From contig CAZPUJ010000589.1 of assembly GCA_964589725.1 (NCBI GenBank), forward strand, positions 1 to 8,922: a stretch of DNA of 8,922 nucleotides. Reading direction: 5' to 3'. The stretch's first letter is position 1. Each line of letters begins with the position of its first letter. Under the pieces are notes generated by a model. It did no database searches and was not told the DNA's origin. It was given only the letters and a program-made list of their open reading frames with translations. The position numbers were made by a program, and so were the translations under genes. This DNA is from CAYSHJ01 sp964589725 (GTDB lineage: Bacteria > Planctomycetota > Planctomycetia > Planctomycetales > Planctomycetaceae). Positions 6,457 to 8,922 of the stretch are shown in pieces.

Positions 6457-7539
6457 TCACCGCTGATTGCGAAGCTGTTCGAGCTGCTGCGGTGTGAGGC
6501 CGTTGCCGTCGGAGACAGGATTGCTCGGCGTTGCCGCTGCGGGGCTGAGCGTTTGCCACGGATTGCCGGTCCCGAACGGATTGTTGGTGTTCATGTTCCC
6601 GGATGACGAACGGTTCACGGGAGCATGACCGATAGCGTGTGTAACGCCGGTGCCGTTCGGCCGATCTGGAGCGTTGAAGTTCTTGCCGAACGGTTGCTGA
6701 CCAGCCGTTTGTTGAATGCCGCGCACTTCGTCCGGGCTCAGGCGTTGTTCTTGTACGGCCACGGGCTGCATCACGGTGCTCGTCGGCAAAGCTCCGGCCG
6801 GAGCTTGCATTTCTGGACGCGGGCGACTGCTGGTGCCGGTCAATAATTGCTTCGTTTCCTTCTCGACGCGGATCTCGCTCAGCCAGAACTGGGCCTGTTC
6901 GAGGGTCGGCTTCTTGACCGACGCTTGCACGAAGTACTGCTCGGCCAGGTCAAGCTTGCGTTGATCGTGCAGGATGAGGCCGAGGTTGTAATCCGCCTCG
7001 GCGTCGCCGACAGCGTTGACGAAATGCGGCTTCGCGCCCTGAATGTCTCCGGACTTCGCCATTGCAACCGCCAAGTGGAAACGAATCGTCTTGTCGTTCG
7101 GTGAGAGGGCGAAAGCTTGCCTCGAGAAATCGATTGCCAGCGGCCATTTCTCTTGGGCGGCATAAAACTGTCCTAAGGCATCGAGCACGATTGGATTGCT
7201 GGGCGCGGCTTTCATCGCCTTGCGATAGCCTTGCTCCGCCTCCTGCATCCGACCAGCGAGTTGGTCCAATCGAGCCAAGCCCAATTGAGCCTCGACCGAT
7301 TGCGGCTCGTCATGCAGCACGCGCTGATAGCCTTCGCGAGCATCCGTGAGGTTGCCGACCTGCTCTTGCCACTTCGCGTACGCCAGATCCAACCGCCGCG
7401 GGTCCTTCAGCTTCTTGCGCGCGGCATTCGTTTCGCGCGAATCGCGGCTCGCCAGCAAATTCCAACGGCCGCCCGACGACGAACATCCCGTCAACACACC
7501 GCAAAGCAGTGCCAGAACGAATAAGCGAGTGGTCGACAA
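6457..7539 (-). CDS. TPR-repeat lipoprotein
   Basis: 360 residues starting at TTG (7539-7537), chosen because GGAGG lies 6 nt upstream (7550-7546) and because this start gives a compact lipoprotein signal: STTR, hydrophobic LFVLALLCGVL, then lipobox LTGC with the lipidated cysteine at residue 19. An in-frame TTG at 7587 would add 16 residues but has no comparable ribosome site. After the cysteine comes a short Ser/Gly linker. Tetratricopeptide helices follow at about 50-215, with the usual G/A/Y/P spacing (LGLARLDQLAGRMQEAEQGYRKAMKAAPSNP; ADYNLGLILHDQRKLDLAEQYFVQA). The last 125 residues are a Pro/Gln/Asn/Gly-rich disordered tail. TPR lipoproteins are usually scaffolds at the membrane. TadD of Tad pilus systems is one with this build, but the fold is too generic to assign it. 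It lies 155 bp after the ATPase and 124 bp before the kinase, on the same strand. Confidence 0.88.
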   Translation of the reverse strand: MSTTRLFVLALLCGVLTGCSSSGGRWNLLASRDSRETNAARKKLKDPRRLDLAYAKWQEQVGNLTDAREGYQRVLHDEPQSVEAQLGLARLDQLAGRMQEAEQGYRKAMKAAPSNPIVLDALGQFYAAQEKWPLAIDFSRQAFALSPNDKTIRFHLAVAMAKSGDIQGAKPHFVNAVGDAEADYNLGLILHDQRKLDLAEQYFVQASVKKPTLEQAQFWLSEIRVEKETKQLLTGTSSRPRPEMQAPAGALPTSTVMQPVAVQEQRLSPDEVRGIQQTAGQQPFGKNFNAPDRPNGTGVTHAIGHAPVNRSSSGNMNTNNPFGTGNPWQTLSPAAATPSNPVSDGNGLTPQQLEQLRNQR

Positions 7540-7694
7540 GCCACACCTCCGTGTCGGCAAGCCAGATTGGGAACTGGGACGAGCCAAAAGGAAAATCGGA
7601 CAGGCAACCGGTCAAACACCGAAGAGTTGCCGGAAGATTGGCAATTCGGAAAGGACAGCGAGAATGGGGATCGCAGGTGGGAAATGTCGCTTTG
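7540..7694 (-). other. Intergenic region between AAA+ ATPase and TPR lipoprotein
   Basis: 155 bp. I see the ribosome site at 7546-7550 and otherwise no tRNA, no terminator with a T-run, and no convincing -35/-10 pair. A TTGACC about 75-80 nt before the TTG start has no matching -10. The gap is long enough for a promoter of a planctomycete-specific sigma factor, which I cannot recognise by eye. Confidence 0.4.
7546..7550 (-). promoter_or_regulatory. Ribosome binding site deciding the TTG start of the TPR lipoprotein
   Basis: GGAGG on the minus strand, followed by 6 nt and TTG. This is the best Shine-Dalgarno match near the gene start. It decides between the TTG at 7539 and the TTG at 7587. 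Confidence 0.7.
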
Positions 7695-8922
7695 TTAAAT
7701 CTCACCGAAGAATCGAGAGGTGGCTTCCTCCATCAGCCTCTGTGAAAGCGTGAAACGCTGATTCCGAAATCGGCAGATAGACTGGGCAATCTCCAACAAA
7801 TCTCGGGGATCACTCGACCTTGGCGTTCGTCCATGAGTGTAGTGGTTGGCGAAGAGATACTCGACTGCACGTTCATCGAAGGGGACTTGCCGCTGCTCGC
7901 TGACAAGTTGGAAGATTTTTGTGAACATCTCGCGGTCGGGTGGCCCGATGTGGATCTTGTGCCGGATGCGGCGCAGGAACGCTTCGTCCACCAGTTCGCG
8001 CGGATCGAGATTCGTCGAGAAGATGATCAGAAGCTCGAACGGCACCGAGAATTTTTTCCCGGTGGTCAGGGTGAGGTAATCGAGCCGCTCCTCCAGCGGC
8101 ACAATCCACCGATTGAGCAGATCCTTGGGGCTGACGATCTGGCGGCCAAAGTCGTCGATCAAGAAGACTCCGCCATTGGCTTTTAGTTGGACCGGAGCTT
8201 GGTAGAAGTTGCTGGCCTTGTTGTAGCGAAGCTCGAGCTGATCCAACGTCAGCTCACCGCCGGTGATGACGACAGGCCGCCGTACGCGCCTCCACCGGAG
8301 ATCAAGGGCCGTTTCCAGTTTCTGCCGTTGCTCACCGGCGAACGGTGTCGAGGGGCCGGAGTTGTCGGCATCGACGTGATCCGTTGTGAAATGCACCGTC
8401 GGGTCGAAGAGCGTGATGATGCTATTCTCGGTGTGGACAGCATACGGCACATAAATGTCGCCGCCGTATTTGTTGAGAAATCGACCCAGCCCTTTGGCGA
8501 CCGTCGATTTACCGTTACCTGGCGGACCGTAAATGAAGACCGAACGACCGCTGCAGACCGCCGGTCCTAGCTCGTCCAACAACTTTGGTCCAATGATCAG
8601 TCCCTGAAACGCATCCAACAGCCGCTGCGGATCGCACTGAATTCCGGCAACCGCTTGCAACCGGCACTGCGCGACATATGCCTCCAGCGGCACGGGTGCC
8701 GGACCGATGTAGCGGCATTGTTCGAACGCCTCGCGAGCGCGCGTTCGACCCTGCTCGGTCAGGTTGAAGCGATACGAGGCGCGTCCCAGAAAATCCGCGG
8801 TCGAGACTTCAATGCACTTCTCATCCTTGAGGAACCGCAGGCTCTCATCAATCAGGTGAAACGGCAGCCGCGCGTTCTTCGCGATGTCGACGCCCAGCAA
8901 GTTGCCGTGCAGATAAAGCTGT
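7695..8922 (-). CDS. AAA+ ATPase with winged-helix-like N-terminus (5' end cut by window)
   Basis: 408 residues are visible, and the frame stays open to the edge, so the true start lies outside the window. Counting from the first complete codon, residues about 1-70 resemble a winged helix (LLGVDIAKNARLPFHLIDES, then a Tyr-Arg-Phe wing). The AAA+ core has Walker A GPPGNGKST at 132-140, Walker B VFLIDD at 252-257, sensor-1 STN at 302-304, candidate arginine fingers at R317/R318 (FLRRIRHKI), and a sensor-2-like DPRDLLE at 371-377. These motifs mark an ATP-driven remodelling or MoxR-like ATPase rather than a transporter ATPase. All catalytic residues are present. It resembles uncharacterised AAA-family proteins of planctomycetes; the substrate is unknown. 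It precedes the TPR lipoprotein on the same strand with a 155-bp gap, so co-transcription is possible but not shown. The TAA stop is at 7697-7695. Confidence 0.9.
   Translation of the reverse strand, partial: QLYLHGNLLGVDIAKNARLPFHLIDESLRFLKDEKCIEVSTADFLGRASYRFNLTEQGRTRAREAFEQCRYIGPAPVPLEAYVAQCRLQAVAGIQCDPQRLLDAFQGLIIGPKLLDELGPAVCSGRSVFIYGPPGNGKSTVAKGLGRFLNKYGGDIYVPYAVHTENSIITLFDPTVHFTTDHVDADNSGPSTPFAGEQRQKLETALDLRWRRVRRPVVITGGELTLDQLELRYNKASNFYQAPVQLKANGGVFLIDDFGRQIVSPKDLLNRWIVPLEERLDYLTLTTGKKFSVPFELLIIFSTNLDPRELVDEAFLRRIRHKIHIGPPDREMFTKIFQLVSEQRQVPFDERAVEYLFANHYTHGRTPRSSDPRDLLEIAQSICRFRNQRFTLSQRLMEEATSRFFGEI

Noticed and set aside
7540..7694. Sigma-70 promoter before the TPR lipoprotein
   Set aside because: A TTGACC is present but no -10-like hexamer lies at proper spacing.
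8898..8900. TTG start for the AAA+ ATPase inside the window
   Set aside because: The frame stays open upstream to the edge (QLYLHGN) and reads as continuation of the winged-helix-like segment, so the gene starts outside the window.

Overview
The window reads as a high-GC planctomycete chromosome segment. The evidence is a Planctomycetes-type ECF sigma factor next to a giant membrane serine/threonine kinase, the typical planctomycete N-terminal extension of that kinase, its extracytoplasmic domain of FG-GAP/PQQ-like repeats, and several families of in-frame palindromic repeats whose peptides (RHAPRD, HAERDGYV, SHARQSV, RSGERGY) I associate with planctomycete proteins. All four genes are on the minus strand, so they are read from the right-hand end to the left.

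From right to left: (1) 8922-7695, an AAA+ ATPase with a winged-helix-like N-terminus, cut at its 5' end by the window edge. (2) A 155-bp gap, then 7539-6457, a TPR lipoprotein that probably starts at a TTG codon behind a strong Shine-Dalgarno sequence. (3) A 124-bp gap holding a hairpin, then 6332-504, a 1942-residue receptor-like kinase: cytoplasmic kinase domain, one membrane helix, a PEGA-like segment, about 1,350 residues with eleven calcium-loop motifs, and five C-terminal membrane helices. (4) 511-1, an ECF sigma factor whose ATG lies inside the kinase stop region (8-nt overlap), cut at the left edge before its -35-recognition helix-turn-helix. The simplest reading is a surface sensor kinase that controls a co-translated sigma factor. 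The ATPase and TPR lipoprotein upstream may belong to the same transcription unit or to a separate envelope or pilus-type function.

The most unusual content is five REPIN-like elements lying in frame inside the kinase gene (1119-1228, 1761-1885, 3204-3271, 4746-4793, 5742-5791). Each is an inverted pair of short hairpins with outer heads GTAG...CTAC (four elements) or GTGG...CCAC (one). They represent at least four unrelated sequence families. Within each element the two arms differ only at positions that pair within their own hairpin, and always as compensated base-pair swaps. This points to structure-dependent mobility or maintenance (REP/RAYT-like, or hairpin-templated correction) and to domestication as protein linkers. 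The other three genes show no such element.
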